Below are positions 1 through 9,318 of a DNA stretch of 64,000 nucleotides, in pieces. Under the pieces are notes generated by a model, which saw only the letters and a list, made by a program, of their open reading frames with translations, did not search any database and was not told where the DNA came from. Numbering within the stretch: the stretch's first letter is position 1; every line of letters begins with the position of its first letter. The stretch comes from Melioribacter sp. (GTDB lineage: Bacteria; Bacteroidota; Ignavibacteria; Ignavibacteriales; Melioribacteraceae), in contig JAOACD010000009.1 of the NCBI GenBank assembly GCA_026417975.1, positions 186,001 through 250,000 on the forward strand, given 5' to 3'. Made by a program: the position numbers and the translations under genes.

Positions 1-78
1 GAAGCTGGGGTATGGAGACTAGAAGGAAAAGAATATATTGTAAAAGATGGTGATATTCTTACTATAAGACATAATTAA
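1..78 (+). CDS. ychF: YchF/OLA1-type ATPase, C-terminal end only
   Basis: Frame 1 is open from the first base to a TAA at 76-78 and gives the last 25 residues of a protein. They end in LEGKEYIVKDGDILTIRHN. The pattern of EGK-Y-IV-DGD followed by a short hydrophobic/basic tail is the end of the TGS domain that closes YchF, a P-loop ATPase of the Obg-HflX family that binds ribosomes and is linked to oxidative-stress control. The nucleotide-binding part lies outside the window, so the call rests on the tail alone. Other TGS-domain proteins are possible but fit less well. Confidence 0.65.
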   Translation, partial: EAGVWRLEGKEYIVKDGDILTIRHN

Positions 79-92
79 TTAAAAAATAATTT

Positions 93-1580
93 ATGTTGAC
101 AGAACAAAAATATGAAGTAATTGAAGGATTAATTCCTTATGATTTGTGGAAAAAATTTTATGAAATTTCTCAAATACCTAGACAATCGAAGCACGAAGAT
201 AGAATAAGACTTTACCTAAAAAATTTTGCTGGTCAAAATAATCTGAACTTTAAAGAAGATAGCGCAGGAAATATTCTGATTTATATCCCGCCACAACCTG
301 GATTTGAAAACACTCCTACTGTAATATTACAAAGTCACGTAGATATGGTTTGTGAAAAAAATAAAAATGTAGTTCATGATTTTAATAAAGACCCTATCAA
401 ACTAATAAGGTCTGGCGATTGGATTAAAGCGGATGGTACAACTTTAGGAGCTGACAATGGAATAGGCGTAGCTGCAGCTTTAGCTATTGCTACTGATGAG
501 TCATTTGATCATGGACCAATTGAGTTGTTATTTACAGTAGATGAAGAAACAGGTTTAACAGGTGTAAATAATCTTAGTAATGATTTTATTAGCGGTAAAT
601 ATTTGCTTAACTTAGATACCGAAGAGGAAGGAGTGTTTTATATCGGATGTGCAGGTGGGATGGATACAGTGGGTTCATTTAAAATTGAGTATGGTAAACT
701 AAAAAAAGATTATCAGCCATATTATTTATTCATCACAAATTTGAGAGGTGGGCACTCTGGGTTGAATATACACGAAGGAAGGGCAAATGCAATAAAATTT
801 TTAGCATTTATCTTGAAAAATTTACAAGAGCTAGATTATCAGATTAGTTATTTATCTGGTGGCTCAAAAAGAAATGCCATACCCCGCGAAGCAGAGGCAA
901 TATTATGGTTACATCCAGAAGATGAAATAAAAGCAATAGAAATAGTAAATGCCTTTGCTATTGAAGCAGCACTTGAATTTAAGAACAGGGAAAATGACAT
1001 TAAAATTATCTTTGAAAGGAAGGAAAATAATTCTATCACAAAAAAAGTTTTTGATGATAAATTTATTCGAAAAGTGATTAATGTTTTATTAGCAATCCCT
1101 CATGGGGTTATTTCTATGAGTTCTGAGATAGAAGGGTTGGTAGAAACATCAACAAATTTAGCTACTCTTGCTATTGAAGAAGATTATTTAAAAATTGGAA
1201 CAAGTCAAAGAAGTTCAATTGAGAGTGCAAAAAGAAATATAGGAAATTCAATTCGTGCTTTGTTTGAATTGGCAGAAGCCGAAGTAAAAGTTAGTGATGG
1301 CTATCCTGCTTGGCAACCAAATGTGAACTCTAATTTGCTTAAACTTTCTAAAAAAGTTTACAAGAATTTGTATGGTGAAGAACCCGAAATAAAAGCTGTT
1401 CATGCAGGATTAGAATGTGGTGTTCTGCTTGAAAAATTTCCATGGTTAGATATCATATCTCTTGGACCTACAATTGAAGGAGCCCACTCCCCCGAAGAAA
1501 GAGTAAAAATTTCTGACGTAAATAAATTTTATAATCTCTTAAAGGCAATCTTGACAGAAATCTCTAAGGAATATCTTTAG
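93..1580 (+). CDS. pepD: Aminoacyl-histidine dipeptidase (PepD), M20 family
   Basis: This is a cytosolic zinc dipeptidase of the M20/PepD (Xaa-His dipeptidase, carnosinase-like) group, which cleaves dipeptides such as beta-Ala-His and many unspecific dipeptides. At 495 residues it matches the usual PepD length of about 485. Metal-site motifs are visible: QSHVDMVCEKN near residue 80, LGADNGIGVAAALAI near 120 and DEETGLTGV near 150. There is a late GLECGVL and an AHSPEERV segment that carries the last metal ligand. It begins 14 bases after ychF with no clear Shine-Dalgarno sequence. No signal peptide is present, so it probably acts in peptide recycling. Confidence 0.93.
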   Translation: MLTEQKYEVIEGLIPYDLWKKFYEISQIPRQSKHEDRIRLYLKNFAGQNNLNFKEDSAGNILIYIPPQPGFENTPTVILQSHVDMVCEKNKNVVHDFNKDPIKLIRSGDWIKADGTTLGADNGIGVAAALAIATDESFDHGPIELLFTVDEETGLTGVNNLSNDFISGKYLLNLDTEEEGVFYIGCAGGMDTVGSFKIEYGKLKKDYQPYYLFITNLRGGHSGLNIHEGRANAIKFLAFILKNLQELDYQISYLSGGSKRNAIPREAEAILWLHPEDEIKAIEIVNAFAIEAALEFKNRENDIKIIFERKENNSITKKVFDDKFIRKVINVLLAIPHGVISMSSEIEGLVETSTNLATLAIEEDYLKIGTSQRSSIESAKRNIGNSIRALFELAEAEVKVSDGYPAWQPNVNSNLLKLSKKVYKNLYGEEPEIKAVHAGLECGVLLEKFPWLDIISLGPTIEGAHSPEERVKISDVNKFYNLLKAILTEISKEYL

Positions 1581-1600
1581 ACTAACTCTGAAATAAATAA

Positions 1601-3325
1601 ATGGGATTATACATGAAAAAAGAATTAAAACTCTTTGAGGTTCCATTTATTGAATCAATTCAAGATATGATACTCCAGTCTACGAGAAAGTTTCCTAACA
1701 AACTTGCTTTAGAAGATTTAAATGATACACCGATTAGTAGAGTCACTTACAGTGAATTACTTGATAATATATTGAGATTTGGCAGTGCGTTAAAAAAATT
1801 AGGAATTAATGAAAGAACTCATATTGCTGTGATAGGTGAAAATAGAGTTCAATGGGCAATAAGTTATTTGACAGCTATGTGCTTTAATTATGTAATAGTT
1901 CCTATTGACAGAAATCTTACTACTAATGAAATAATGAATATTATTCATGAATCGGATGCAGAAGCTATAATTTTTTCGGGTAATTTTGCAAGTTTAATGG
2001 CAGAAGGGAAAAGCTTCCTTAAAAAGTTAAAATATTATATATGTATGGATGAAACAAGTGAGGATAAAAGCTTTTTAAATATGAAGGAGCTAATTAATAC
2101 ATCAAAGCCCGCAGAAATAAATGAATTACCAAAAATAAATCCAGATGATTTAGCAGAAATAATTTTTACCTCAGGTTCACTTGGAAGAGCAAAAGGAGTA
2201 ATGCTTTCTCAAAAAAATCTTGCCTCTAATTTAATGGATATGGTTAGTATGATATTGATTGATGAACGAGATAGATTTTTGTCTGTTCTACCTATGCATC
2301 ATACATATGAGTGTACGTGTGGAATGCTGTGTCCTCTTTATGCTGGTGCTTCGGTTCATTATGCTCGTTCATTAAAAACTGTTGTGGATGATATTCAAAA
2401 AGTTCATGCAACTATTTTGCTTGGTGTTCCTTTACTTTATGATAAAATGTTTAGAAGAATTATTAAGGGTATAAAGGAAAATAAACTAAAATCTATTATT
2501 GTACCACCGCTTGTGAAATTAACTAATCTCTTTACATTAGCTGGATTTAAGAATATAAAGAAAAAAATATTTTCGGAACTTCATGAAAAATTTGGTGGAG
2601 CAATAAGAATATTTATAGCTGGTGGAGCTGCTCCCGATCCCCTTGTGGCAAAAGGACTTAGAGAGTTTGGTTTTACTTTTATTCAAGGATATGGATTAAC
2701 TGAAACATCACCTATTTTGACACTGAATAGATTAGACAATTTTAAAGATGATGCTGCTGGATTACCGTTACCACACGTTCAAATTAAGATTCATAACCCA
2801 GATGAAAATGGCACAGGAGAAATTTGGGCTAAAGGTCCAAATGTGATGCTTGGATATTATAAAAATGAAAAAGCAACTAACGAAGCTTTTTTTGATGGCT
2901 GGTTTAAAACTGGCGATATGGGATACATAGACGAAGATGGATTTCTTCATATTAATGGTAGAAAGAAAAATGTTATTATATCTAAAAATGGGAAAAATGT
3001 TTTCCCGGAAGAAATTGAAGATATATTAAATAGAAGCCCATTTATTCTTGAATCGTTAGTTTACGGTGAAAAAGACGCCAAGCAAGATGAAATTATTGCT
3101 GCTAAAATAGTTGTTGATGCAGAAGCTTTAATTGAATATTCTGAAAATAAAAAAGTTCAAATAACAGAGGAATTAATTCATAAAATAATTTCAGAAGAAG
3201 TTGAAAAAGTCAATAAACAATTAGCAAGTTATAAGCAAATAAAAAAGTTTTACATAAGAGATAAAGAATTTGAAAAAACGACTACACAAAAAATTAAAAG
3301 ATATCTTGTTAACAATGGTACATAA
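1601..3325 (+). CDS. AMP-forming acyl-CoA synthetase (long-chain fatty acid-CoA ligase type)
   Basis: This member of the ANL superfamily activates a carboxylate, probably a long-chain fatty acid, first to acyl-AMP and then to acyl-CoA. Visible landmarks are the phosphate loop TSGSLGRAKGVMLS (about residue 192), GYGLTETSP (about 368), GEIWAKGPNVMLGYY, and the GWFKTGDMGYIDEDGFL/GRKKNVIISKNGKNV hinge region. The family loop is usually TSGTTGxPKG, so GSLGRAKG is a variant, but the catalytic lysine is present. The length of 574 residues is normal. Translation may instead start at the ATG at 1613, which has a GGGA six bases upstream. No transmembrane segment is seen, and the true substrate cannot be read from the sequence. 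Confidence 0.85.
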   Translation: MGLYMKKELKLFEVPFIESIQDMILQSTRKFPNKLALEDLNDTPISRVTYSELLDNILRFGSALKKLGINERTHIAVIGENRVQWAISYLTAMCFNYVIVPIDRNLTTNEIMNIIHESDAEAIIFSGNFASLMAEGKSFLKKLKYYICMDETSEDKSFLNMKELINTSKPAEINELPKINPDDLAEIIFTSGSLGRAKGVMLSQKNLASNLMDMVSMILIDERDRFLSVLPMHHTYECTCGMLCPLYAGASVHYARSLKTVVDDIQKVHATILLGVPLLYDKMFRRIIKGIKENKLKSIIVPPLVKLTNLFTLAGFKNIKKKIFSELHEKFGGAIRIFIAGGAAPDPLVAKGLREFGFTFIQGYGLTETSPILTLNRLDNFKDDAAGLPLPHVQIKIHNPDENGTGEIWAKGPNVMLGYYKNEKATNEAFFDGWFKTGDMGYIDEDGFLHINGRKKNVIISKNGKNVFPEEIEDILNRSPFILESLVYGEKDAKQDEIIAAKIVVDAEALIEYSENKKVQITEELIHKIISEEVEKVNKQLASYKQIKKFYIRDKEFEKTTTQKIKRYLVNNGT

Positions 3326-3415
3326 AAATTTCTAAAGTATATTTTCATTATAATGAAATAATAGACCTACTTAATAAAAAAACTTATTATTTGTATTGTT
3401 AGTTTTTAATAATCT

Positions 3416-3880
3416 TTAAACTTTGCTAAGTAAGTCTACCATCTCGATTGCAGTTAAAGCTGCATCCCATCCTTTGTTACCGGCTTTTACTCCTGCTCTT
3501 TCTAAAGCTTGTTCCATTGTATCAGTTGTTATGACACCAAAAATTATAGGGGTCCCTGTTTCAAGTGCTACATTAGCAATTCCTTTTGAAACTTCTGCTG
3601 CAATGTATTCAAAGTGAGGAGTATCCCCTCTTATTACAGCACCAAGACAGATTACTGCGTCAAACCTTTTTGTTAGTGCAATCTTTTTTGCTATTAAAGG
3701 TATTTCGAAAGAGCCAGGTACCCAATAAATTTTTATGTCATTTTCATCTGCTTCGTGTCTTAATAAACAATCCTTAGCGCCTTCCAGTAATTTGCCAGAA
3801 ATTAATTCATTGAAGCGAGAGACAACAATGGCAAATTTTTTCCCTTTTGCATTTAGAAAACCCTGAACAGCCTCAATCAT
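3416..3880 (-). CDS. ribH: 6,7-dimethyl-8-ribityllumazine synthase
   Basis: RibH condenses 5-amino-6-ribitylamino-uracil with 3,4-dihydroxy-2-butanone phosphate, the penultimate step to riboflavin. The protein has 154 residues, the typical length. Signature segments are [17 protein letters not shown], the substrate-binding [30 protein letters not shown] (with the phosphate-binding GDT and catalytic His) and [17 protein letters not shown]. It is the last gene of a minus-strand operon and follows ribBA by 12 bases. A GGAGG-like sequence lies just upstream of the ATG. It faces the acyl-CoA ligase convergently across about 90 bases of very AT-rich DNA. Confidence 0.96.
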   Translation of the reverse strand: MIEAVQGFLNAKGKKFAIVVSRFNELISGKLLEGAKDCLLRHEADENDIKIYWVPGSFEIPLIAKKIALTKRFDAVICLGAVIRGDTPHFEYIAAEVSKGIANVALETGTPIIFGVITTDTMEQALERAGVKAGNKGWDAALTAIEMVDLLSKV

Positions 3881-3892
3881 TTTTCCTCCGAT

Positions 3893-5140
3893 TTATTGTT
3901 CTGGTAAAAAGCTTTTTAATGTTTTTTCGTTTATTAAATGTCCAAGTTTTTCTTTTTTTGTTTTAAGATAATTTCTATTCTTTTCATTAGCTGGAATTTC
4001 AATTGGTATACGTTCAACAATTTCTAAATTATAACCTTTCAAACCAACAATTTTTTTAGGATTATTTGTAAGCAATCTGATTTTAGAAATACCAAGGTCT
4101 TTTAATATTTGAGCTCCAATGCCATAGTCTCTTAAGTCAGCTTTAAATCCAAGTGCTTCATTAGCTTCAACTGTATCTTTACCTTTTTCTTGTATTGAGT
4201 ATGCAATTAATTTGTTAACAAGTCCAATTCCTCTTCCTTCTTGACGCATATAAAGTAAAACTCCTTTTCCTTCCTTTTCAATCATTTGTAACGCAGTAGC
4301 TAGTTGATCTCCACAATCACACCTAAGTGAACCAAATACATCTCCTGTTAAACATTCAGAATGGACTCTAACAAGTACTGGTTCTTCATCATCTACTTTT
4401 CCTTTAACAAGAGCAAGAGCATTTTCACTTGTATCCAAAATATTTTCATATAGATGAAGCTTGAAATCTCCGTATTTAGATGGTAAGTTAACAGTAACAA
4501 CTTTACGAACAAGTTTTTCTTTTCTTCTTCTATACTCAATTAAATCTGCAATGGAAATTATACTTAAATTATGTTTAGCAGCAAATTTTTGAAGGTTTTC
4601 TCCACGACACATATTACCGTCAGTGTCCATAATTTCACATAGTACGCCTGCGGGGAATAATCCTGCTAATTTTGCTAAATCGACAGCAGCTTCTGTATGA
4701 CCAGCTCTTTTTAATACACCACCTTTCTTGGCTACCAGAGGGAAAATATGACCGGGCCTTGCAAAGTCACTGGGTTTTGCGTTTTTATCTGTAATTGCTT
4801 TAATAGTTTTAGCTCGGTCAAAAGCTGAGGTTCCTGTAGTTGTACCGTGAATATAGTCAATAGAAACAGTGAAAGGAGTTTGATGAAGTGAAGTATTTTC
4901 TTTTACCATCATATTTAGTTCTAATTCTTCCGCGCGTTCTGGAGTAATAGCAACACATAAAATTCCACGAGCTTCTTTTGTTATGAAATTTACAGCTTCT
5001 GGAGTAATAAATTCTGCTGCCATTATTAAGTCGCCTTCATTTTCTCGATCTTCATCATCAACTACAATTATCATTTCTCCATTTCGAAATTTTTTAATAG
5101 CGTTTTTAATTGTTTCAAAGTTATATTCTTCCATTTTCAA
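3893..5140 (-). CDS. ribBA: Bifunctional DHBP synthase / GTP cyclohydrolase II
   Basis: This fused enzyme supplies both substrates of the riboflavin pathway. The N-terminal half (about residues 5-205) is 3,4-dihydroxy-2-butanone-4-phosphate synthase, with [11 protein letters not shown] and [11 protein letters not shown]. The C-terminal half (about 208-405) is GTP cyclohydrolase II, with the zinc cysteines in [23 protein letters not shown] and the catalytic RQEGRGIGL. All key residues of both halves are present, so both activities are expected. The 415-residue length is usual for RibBA. Its start overlaps the end of ribE by four bases (ATGA type), suggesting translational coupling. Confidence 0.96.
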   Translation of the reverse strand: MKMEEYNFETIKNAIKKFRNGEMIIVVDDEDRENEGDLIMAAEFITPEAVNFITKEARGILCVAITPERAEELELNMMVKENTSLHQTPFTVSIDYIHGTTTGTSAFDRAKTIKAITDKNAKPSDFARPGHIFPLVAKKGGVLKRAGHTEAAVDLAKLAGLFPAGVLCEIMDTDGNMCRGENLQKFAAKHNLSIISIADLIEYRRRKEKLVRKVVTVNLPSKYGDFKLHLYENILDTSENALALVKGKVDDEEPVLVRVHSECLTGDVFGSLRCDCGDQLATALQMIEKEGKGVLLYMRQEGRGIGLVNKLIAYSIQEKGKDTVEANEALGFKADLRDYGIGAQILKDLGISKIRLLTNNPKKIVGLKGYNLEIVERIPIEIPANEKNRNYLKTKKEKLGHLINEKTLKSFLPEQ

Positions 5141-5778
5141 TAACCTAATTTCTTTAATTTATCTACTGTAAGTTTATTTTCTTGGATTAAATATCTTTTT
5201 ATGAAATTCTCAATATACTTCGCTATGTAATCAACTTCGATGTTAACAATATCGTTTTCTTTCTTGTACTTTAAGGTTGTGTTTTGCCAAGTATGTGGTA
5301 TTATAGAGATTCTTATTAAATTATTATAGATATCAGCAACTGTTAGACTTATTCCATCTATTGCAATTGAACCTTCCTTTATTATGTATTGCATTAAATT
5401 TTTTGGGACTTCTATTTCGAGCAAGTAATTTTCTCCAATTTTACGAAGCTGAGTAATTTTACCAGTGGAATTAACATGTCCCTGAATTAAATGTCCGCCA
5501 ATTCGTTCATTAAATTTTATTGCTCTTTCTAAGTTCACATAAGACCTACTTTTTACTGATTTAAAGGTTGTTTTATTAAGTGTTTCTCCAACTGCATCAA
5601 CAGTAAAGCAATTTTTATTCATTGAAGTAATTGTTAAGCATACACCGTTTACCGATATAGAATCTCCTATTTTTGCATCATCTAATATTTTGTTTGCAGA
5701 AATAGTTAATTTAATTCCTCCGTTAATGGAATCGATTTTTTCTATTTTACCTATTTCTTCGATGATGCCGCTAAACAT
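5137..5778 (-). CDS. ribE: Riboflavin synthase, alpha chain
   Basis: Riboflavin synthase dismutates two lumazine molecules to riboflavin and a pyrimidine that is recycled. The 213 residues form the usual two tandem lumazine-binding barrels. The first starts [12 protein letters not shown] and carries the conserved SVNGVCLTI and [10 protein letters not shown]. The second carries [12 protein letters not shown]. It follows ribD by one base and overlaps ribBA by four bases, so the four rib genes are one transcription unit on the minus strand. Confidence 0.95.
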   Translation of the reverse strand: MFSGIIEEIGKIEKIDSINGGIKLTISANKILDDAKIGDSISVNGVCLTITSMNKNCFTVDAVGETLNKTTFKSVKSRSYVNLERAIKFNERIGGHLIQGHVNSTGKITQLRKIGENYLLEIEVPKNLMQYIIKEGSIAIDGISLTVADIYNNLIRISIIPHTWQNTTLKYKKENDIVNIEVDYIAKYIENFIKRYLIQENKLTVDKLKKLGY

Positions 5779-5779
5779 G

Positions 5780-6220
5780 CTATTTTATAAATTGGCTAAA
5801 GTAAGTTTTATTAAGTTCTATAGCTTCCTCTTCGAGTAAACCAATATCTACTTTAATTCCAGCATCTTTTAATTGTTTTACGCCATTTCCATTTACCATA
5901 GGATTTGGATCAAGTGTACAAATTACAACTCTAGAAATTTTATTTTGAATTATTAATGGTACACAAGGAGGAGTTTTTTTATTTGTATGGCTGCATGGTT
6001 CTAAATTGCAATATAATGTACTTCCTTCCAAATTTTCATTTGAATTTTTAATAGCATTAACTTCTGCATGTGGACCGCCAAAAAACTCATGCCAGCCTTC
6101 AGAAATAATATTATTATCTTTTACAATAAGAGCTCCAACCATCGGATTAGGTTCTACCTTTCCTTTTCCTTTAATTGCTAATTCCAAACAGCGTTTTAAG
6201 TATTTAATATCTTCGTTCAC
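5780..6220 (-). CDS. ribD: Pyrimidine deaminase RibD, deaminase domain only
   Basis: This is the deaminase half of RibD, which converts 2,5-diamino-6-ribosylamino-pyrimidinone phosphate to the uracil form. The zinc cytidine-deaminase site is intact: HAE at residues 51-53 and PCSHTNKKTPPC at about 75-86. The protein stops at 146 residues, just after the deaminase domain, where standard RibD (about 360 residues) continues into the NADPH-dependent reductase. The stop lies one base from the ribE start, so this is a clean domain loss rather than an obvious frameshift. The start is GTG without a clear Shine-Dalgarno sequence. The reductase must be encoded elsewhere or replaced. Confidence 0.9.
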   Translation of the reverse strand: MNEDIKYLKRCLELAIKGKGKVEPNPMVGALIVKDNNIISEGWHEFFGGPHAEVNAIKNSNENLEGSTLYCNLEPCSHTNKKTPPCVPLIIQNKISRVVICTLDPNPMVNGNGVKQLKDAGIKVDIGLLEEEAIELNKTYFSQFIK

Positions 6221-6312
6221 TTTAATTGTAAAAATATTTGTTGTAAAAATAGTCTAATTTCTTTCATGAATAAATAGCAGAAATAATTTTTCTATACTTC
6301 GTTATTACTGTG

Positions 6313-7818
6313 TTACTTTGTCTTAGGATTTATTTTTAGTTTTTTCATTTTGCTTTGTAAAGTAGTAGGTTTTAATTTTAGTAGAGCTGCAGCACCATCT
6401 TTACCATAAATTTTCCCATTGCAAATCTCAAGAGCTCGTTTAATTATTTTTTTTGTTTCTTCTTCAAAAGAGCCTATTTGAACATTAATATCTGTATTGG
6501 ATGCTTTTGTATAGTTTTGCTTTTCAAATATTATATGAGATGGCCTTATAGTTCCATCCTTACTTAATATGGCAGCTCTTTCGAGTGTATTTTGTAGCTC
6601 GCGCACATTTCCATACCATGGATTTTCTGTTAAAAGTTTTAATGCTTCTTTTGTAAGAACTAATTTTTTGTTCTCGAATTTTTGAGAAAGTTTTTCAAGA
6701 AAGTAATTGGCCAATACAAAAATATCTTCTTTTCGTTCTCTTAATGGGGGTAGATAAATTGGGAACACATTTAATCTATAGTATAAATCCTCTCTAAATT
6801 TTCCTTCTTTTACTTTTTGTTCGAGGTCAACATTTGTTGCGCATATAATTCTTACGTTTGCTCGAATTGTTTTTTCTCCTCCAAGTCTTTCAAAAGTTCC
6901 TTCTTGAATTGCTCTTAAGAGTTTTGGCTGTATTTCTAAGGGAAGGTCTCCAATTTCATCAAGAAACAAAGTGCCCCCATCTGCTAATTCAAATCTTCCT
7001 TTTCTTGCTGTAATGGCTCCTGTAAAAGCTCCTTTTTCGTGGCCAAATAATTCACTTTCAGCAAGATTATAATTAATTGCAGAACAATTCAGTGTTATAA
7101 AAGGCTTTGAAGACCTTTTTGATAATGTGTGTATAGCTTTTGCAACTTGTTCTTTTCCTGTCCCTGTTTCCCCTAGAATCATTACGTGAGATTCTGTAGG
7201 AGCAACTAATTTTATTTTTTCAATTACTTGTAGCCATTGAAGAGATTTACCTACTAAACCTTCATAAACTAAATTTATGTCTCCAATAAGAGATGTTCTT
7301 TCGTAAAGCAGTGCTTCTTTTTCAGTCATCAAAGAATCGTTTACAATTGTTTGTGCAAGAGCTAATGCAATAAGTTTTGAAAGTGATTGAGCAATATTAA
7401 CTCTTTGTGGTGTGAACATGTCACACTGGCTATGGTCTAGAGTAAGAAGTCCAAGTACATCTCCGTTTATTTTCAATGGTGCTAACATGCATGAATGTCC
7501 AATTGGCAAATTTACTATATTGTAATAAGTATCTTTGTGTTCTGGATTTTTAGTTTCTTCAACTAACTTAACTTTGCCAATATTTAGTACTTCTGCTAAG
7601 TCTGGACGACTACTTAATGGTATTTCGTAATTTTTTAGAATATCATTTACTAATGGACCTCTTGCAAATCTTACTTTTAACTTGTCATCTGGTTCCTTAC
7701 TTAATATAACAGCCAGCTCATATGGAATTATATCACTTATAGTGTCTAAAACTATTTCCATAGTTTTTTGCGGCGATAGGTAAATTAGCTCCGACTGATA
7801 AATATTTTGTTTTTCCAT
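6313..7818 (-). CDS. Sigma-54 activator with N-terminal GAF domain
   Basis: This is an enhancer-binding protein of the NorR/FhlA-like class. An N-terminal GAF-like sensor (about residues 20-155) is followed by the AAA+ ATPase, with Walker A GETGTGKE at 216-223, the sigma-54-contacting GAFTGA at 263-268 and the Walker B segment [10 protein letters not shown] Fis-type helix-turn-helix ends the protein ([20 protein letters not shown]). There is no response-regulator receiver domain, so it probably senses a small ligand or redox state directly. It is divergent from dps. The 168-base gap between them holds a -24/-12 promoter facing dps and three CGATATTT sites, so dps is its probable target. One site sits nine bases from its own start codon, suggesting autoregulation. 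Confidence 0.92.
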   Translation of the reverse strand: MEKQNIYQSELIYLSPQKTMEIVLDTISDIIPYELAVILSKEPDDKLKVRFARGPLVNDILKNYEIPLSSRPDLAEVLNIGKVKLVEETKNPEHKDTYYNIVNLPIGHSCMLAPLKINGDVLGLLTLDHSQCDMFTPQRVNIAQSLSKLIALALAQTIVNDSLMTEKEALLYERTSLIGDINLVYEGLVGKSLQWLQVIEKIKLVAPTESHVMILGETGTGKEQVAKAIHTLSKRSSKPFITLNCSAINYNLAESELFGHEKGAFTGAITARKGRFELADGGTLFLDEIGDLPLEIQPKLLRAIQEGTFERLGGEKTIRANVRIICATNVDLEQKVKEGKFREDLYYRLNVFPIYLPPLRERKEDIFVLANYFLEKLSQKFENKKLVLTKEALKLLTENPWYGNVRELQNTLERAAILSKDGTIRPSHIIFEKQNYTKASNTDINVQIGSFEEETKKIIKRALEICNGKIYGKDGAAALLKLKPTTLQSKMKKLKINPKTK

Positions 7819-7824
7819 TATTGC

Positions 7825-7878
7825 ACCGATATTTAGTTATAAACGATATTTAGTTATTCAATATTACGAAATATCGTT
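7825..7878 (+). promoter_or_regulatory. Repeated CGATATTT operator sites between activator and dps
   Basis: CGATATTT occurs at 7827-7834 and 7844-7851 as part of a 14-base direct repeat (CGATATTTAGTTAT) with a 17-base period. The inverse AAATATCG lies at 7869-7876. The second and third copies form a perfect inverted repeat with 10-base arms (7842-7851 and 7869-7878). They lie about 60-110 bases upstream of the -24 element of dps, the normal distance for sigma-54 enhancer sites. That they bind the adjacent activator is inferred from position and symmetry. Confidence 0.65.
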
Positions 7879-7938
7879 GTTTATTTAAAGAAAAAAATTT
7901 TCTCTATAGGAAGCGTCGATTTTTTGTAGGAAAAATCC

Positions 7939-7954
7939 TGGCATAATGATTGAC
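7939..7954 (+). promoter_or_regulatory. Sigma-54 (-24/-12) promoter for dps
   Basis: The sequence TGGCATAATGATTGAC matches the RpoN consensus TGGCAC-N5-TTGC. The GG at 7940-7941 is separated by exactly ten bases from the G of TTGA at 7952. Only the last consensus base (C to A in TTGC) and the sixth base deviate. Transcription would start near 7965, leaving a short leader with GGAGG at 7974-7978 before the dps ATG at 7987. The neighbouring gene encodes a sigma-54 activator. Confidence 0.7.
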
Positions 7955-7986
7955 ATTAAAAGTGTAAAAAAATGGAGGAATGAGAT

Positions 7987-8466
7987 ATGGAATTAATATT
8001 AACAAGTGTTTCGAAAACTAAAATTGCAGAAATGTTAAAACCAATTTTAGCAGATCAATTTGTTCTTTATATAAAATTGAGAAACTATCATTGGAACGTT
8101 ACGGGTAGTCATTTTTTAACTCTTCATAAAAAATTTGAAGAGCTTTATAATGAATTAGCAGAAGATATTGATAATGTTGCCGAAAGAATTAGAACATACG
8201 GATTGTATGCACCAGGGACAATGCAAGAGTTTTTACGATTAGCCAATTTGAAAGAGGAAGAAGAAGGAGAGTATCCAAATCAATTTGATATGGTTAAAAG
8301 AATAGTAAATGATTATAATAGCTTGGCTGATAGAATTAGGGAAATTGGTAATAAAATTCAAACAGAATATAGCGACGAAGTTACAGCCAGTGGTTTGTAT
8401 AATTTGACAGAAAAATATGAAAAACATGCTTGGCTATTGAAATCAATGATTGAGGAGGGCTTTTAA
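7987..8466 (+). CDS. dps: Dps-family ferritin-like protein
   Basis: Dps assembles into a 12-subunit shell that oxidises and stores iron using hydrogen peroxide and shields DNA. The 159 residues carry the Dps signature: YHWNVTG with H35, H47 in FLTLHKKF, and D62/E66 in EDIDNVAERI, the inter-subunit ferroxidase site. The start has a strong GGAGG at the correct spacing. It appears to be controlled by the sigma-54 promoter and the divergent GAF activator. A 1-Cys peroxiredoxin lies downstream, which supports an oxidative-stress module. Confidence 0.93.
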   Translation: MELILTSVSKTKIAEMLKPILADQFVLYIKLRNYHWNVTGSHFLTLHKKFEELYNELAEDIDNVAERIRTYGLYAPGTMQEFLRLANLKEEEEGEYPNQFDMVKRIVNDYNSLADRIREIGNKIQTEYSDEVTASGLYNLTEKYEKHAWLLKSMIEEGF

Positions 8467-8591
8467 TGATTTGCGATTGCAGTTATGGAAGAAAGTTGTT
8501 TTTAAATACAATATATAATTTTTTTAGTAGCGTATTAAAAAAAGCTATTTCTTTACTATATTATAAAAAAACAGTTAGCTCAAATTCCTAA
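8466..8591 (+). CDS. Possible 41-residue protein coupled to dps
   Basis: An open frame starts at an ATG that overlaps the dps stop codon (TAATG) and runs 41 codons to a TAA. The product starts MICDCSYGRK and has a hydrophobic/lysine-rich middle. The one-base overlap allows translational coupling to dps, and the frame fills most of the space before the peroxiredoxin. I recognise no family. It may be a chance frame in AT-rich DNA; conservation in relatives would decide. Confidence 0.25.
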   Translation: MICDCSYGRKLFLNTIYNFFSSVLKKAISLLYYKKTVSSNS

Positions 8592-8630
8592 TTACACTTC
8601 ATTAAAAAACAATTTATAGGAGATTGAAAA

Positions 8631-9281
8631 ATGGAAGAATTAAGAAAAGGAATTCCATTGATTGGTGAAAAAATTCCTAGTCTCTTTGTTCAAACAACTC
8701 ACGGAATGAAAAAAATACCGGAAGACTATCAAGGGAAATGGATTGTATTATTTAGTCATCCTGCAGATTTTACCCCTGTTTGTACAACAGAATTTATTGC
8801 ATTTGCAAAAAGAAATAATGAGTTTGAAAAATTAAATGCACAATTAATTGGTTTATCAATTGATCAGGTATTTTCTCATATTAAATGGGTTGAGTGGATT
8901 AAAGAAAATATTGGTATCGAAATTCCATTTCCAATTATTGCTGATGATATGGGTAAAGTAGCTACAGCATTTGGTATGGTTCACCCGGAAAAAGGGACAA
9001 ACACGGTTAGAGCTGTTTTTATTATTGATCCAAATGCTACTATAAGATTAATGATCTATTATCCTCAAGAGGTAGGTAGACAAATAGATGAGGTACTGAG
9101 AGCATTGAAAGCATTACAGGTAGCCGATCTTAATAAAGTTGCACTTCCAGAAAACTGGCCTAATAATGAGTTAATACAGGATAAAGTTATAATACCTCCA
9201 CCTAAAGATATACTAGAAGCCGAAAAGAGAAAGAAAGTTGCTGAAGGATATGACTGGTGGTTTACTTATAAATCGTTGTAA
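8631..9281 (+). CDS. 1-Cys peroxiredoxin (Prx6/AhpC-TSA family)
   Basis: This thiol peroxidase reduces hydrogen peroxide and alkyl hydroperoxides. The peroxidatic cysteine is C51 in [14 protein letters not shown], and it is the only cysteine in the 216-residue protein. The long C-terminal arm with LPENWPNN and IIPPPKD is typical of the Prx6 subgroup. Related archaeal enzymes have resolving cysteines near the end (WWFCY), but here the position reads WWFTY, so an external thiol must complete the cycle. A good AGGAGA ribosome-binding site precedes the ATG, and a strong hairpin follows the stop. Confidence 0.93.
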   Translation: MEELRKGIPLIGEKIPSLFVQTTHGMKKIPEDYQGKWIVLFSHPADFTPVCTTEFIAFAKRNNEFEKLNAQLIGLSIDQVFSHIKWVEWIKENIGIEIPFPIIADDMGKVATAFGMVHPEKGTNTVRAVFIIDPNATIRLMIYYPQEVGRQIDEVLRALKALQVADLNKVALPENWPNNELIQDKVIIPPPKDILEAEKRKKVAEGYDWWFTYKSL

Positions 9282-9290
9282 GAATTAAGG

Positions 9291-9318
9291 AAGATTCCAC
9301 CAAAATGGGTGGAATCTT
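9291..9318 (+). terminator. Hairpin terminator after the peroxiredoxin
   Basis: AAGATTCCACC and GGTGGAATCTT form a perfect 11-base-pair stem around a six-base loop, starting ten bases after the peroxiredoxin stop. The following run is only moderately T-rich. It lies upstream of the 3' end of the convergent EIIA gene. Confidence 0.75.

Noticed and set aside
848-1039. Opposite-strand open frame inside pepD
   Set aside because: Shadow of a confidently identified gene with no promoter or ribosome-binding site; the same applies to the other antisense frames within known genes.
3343-3358. 16-base palindrome between the acyl-CoA ligase and ribH
   Set aside because: Pure AT-rich symmetry with a short T run; not distinguishable from background as a terminator.
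6221-6312. FMN riboswitch before the riboflavin operon
   Set aside because: The 92-base gap before ribD contains none of the conserved RFN elements.
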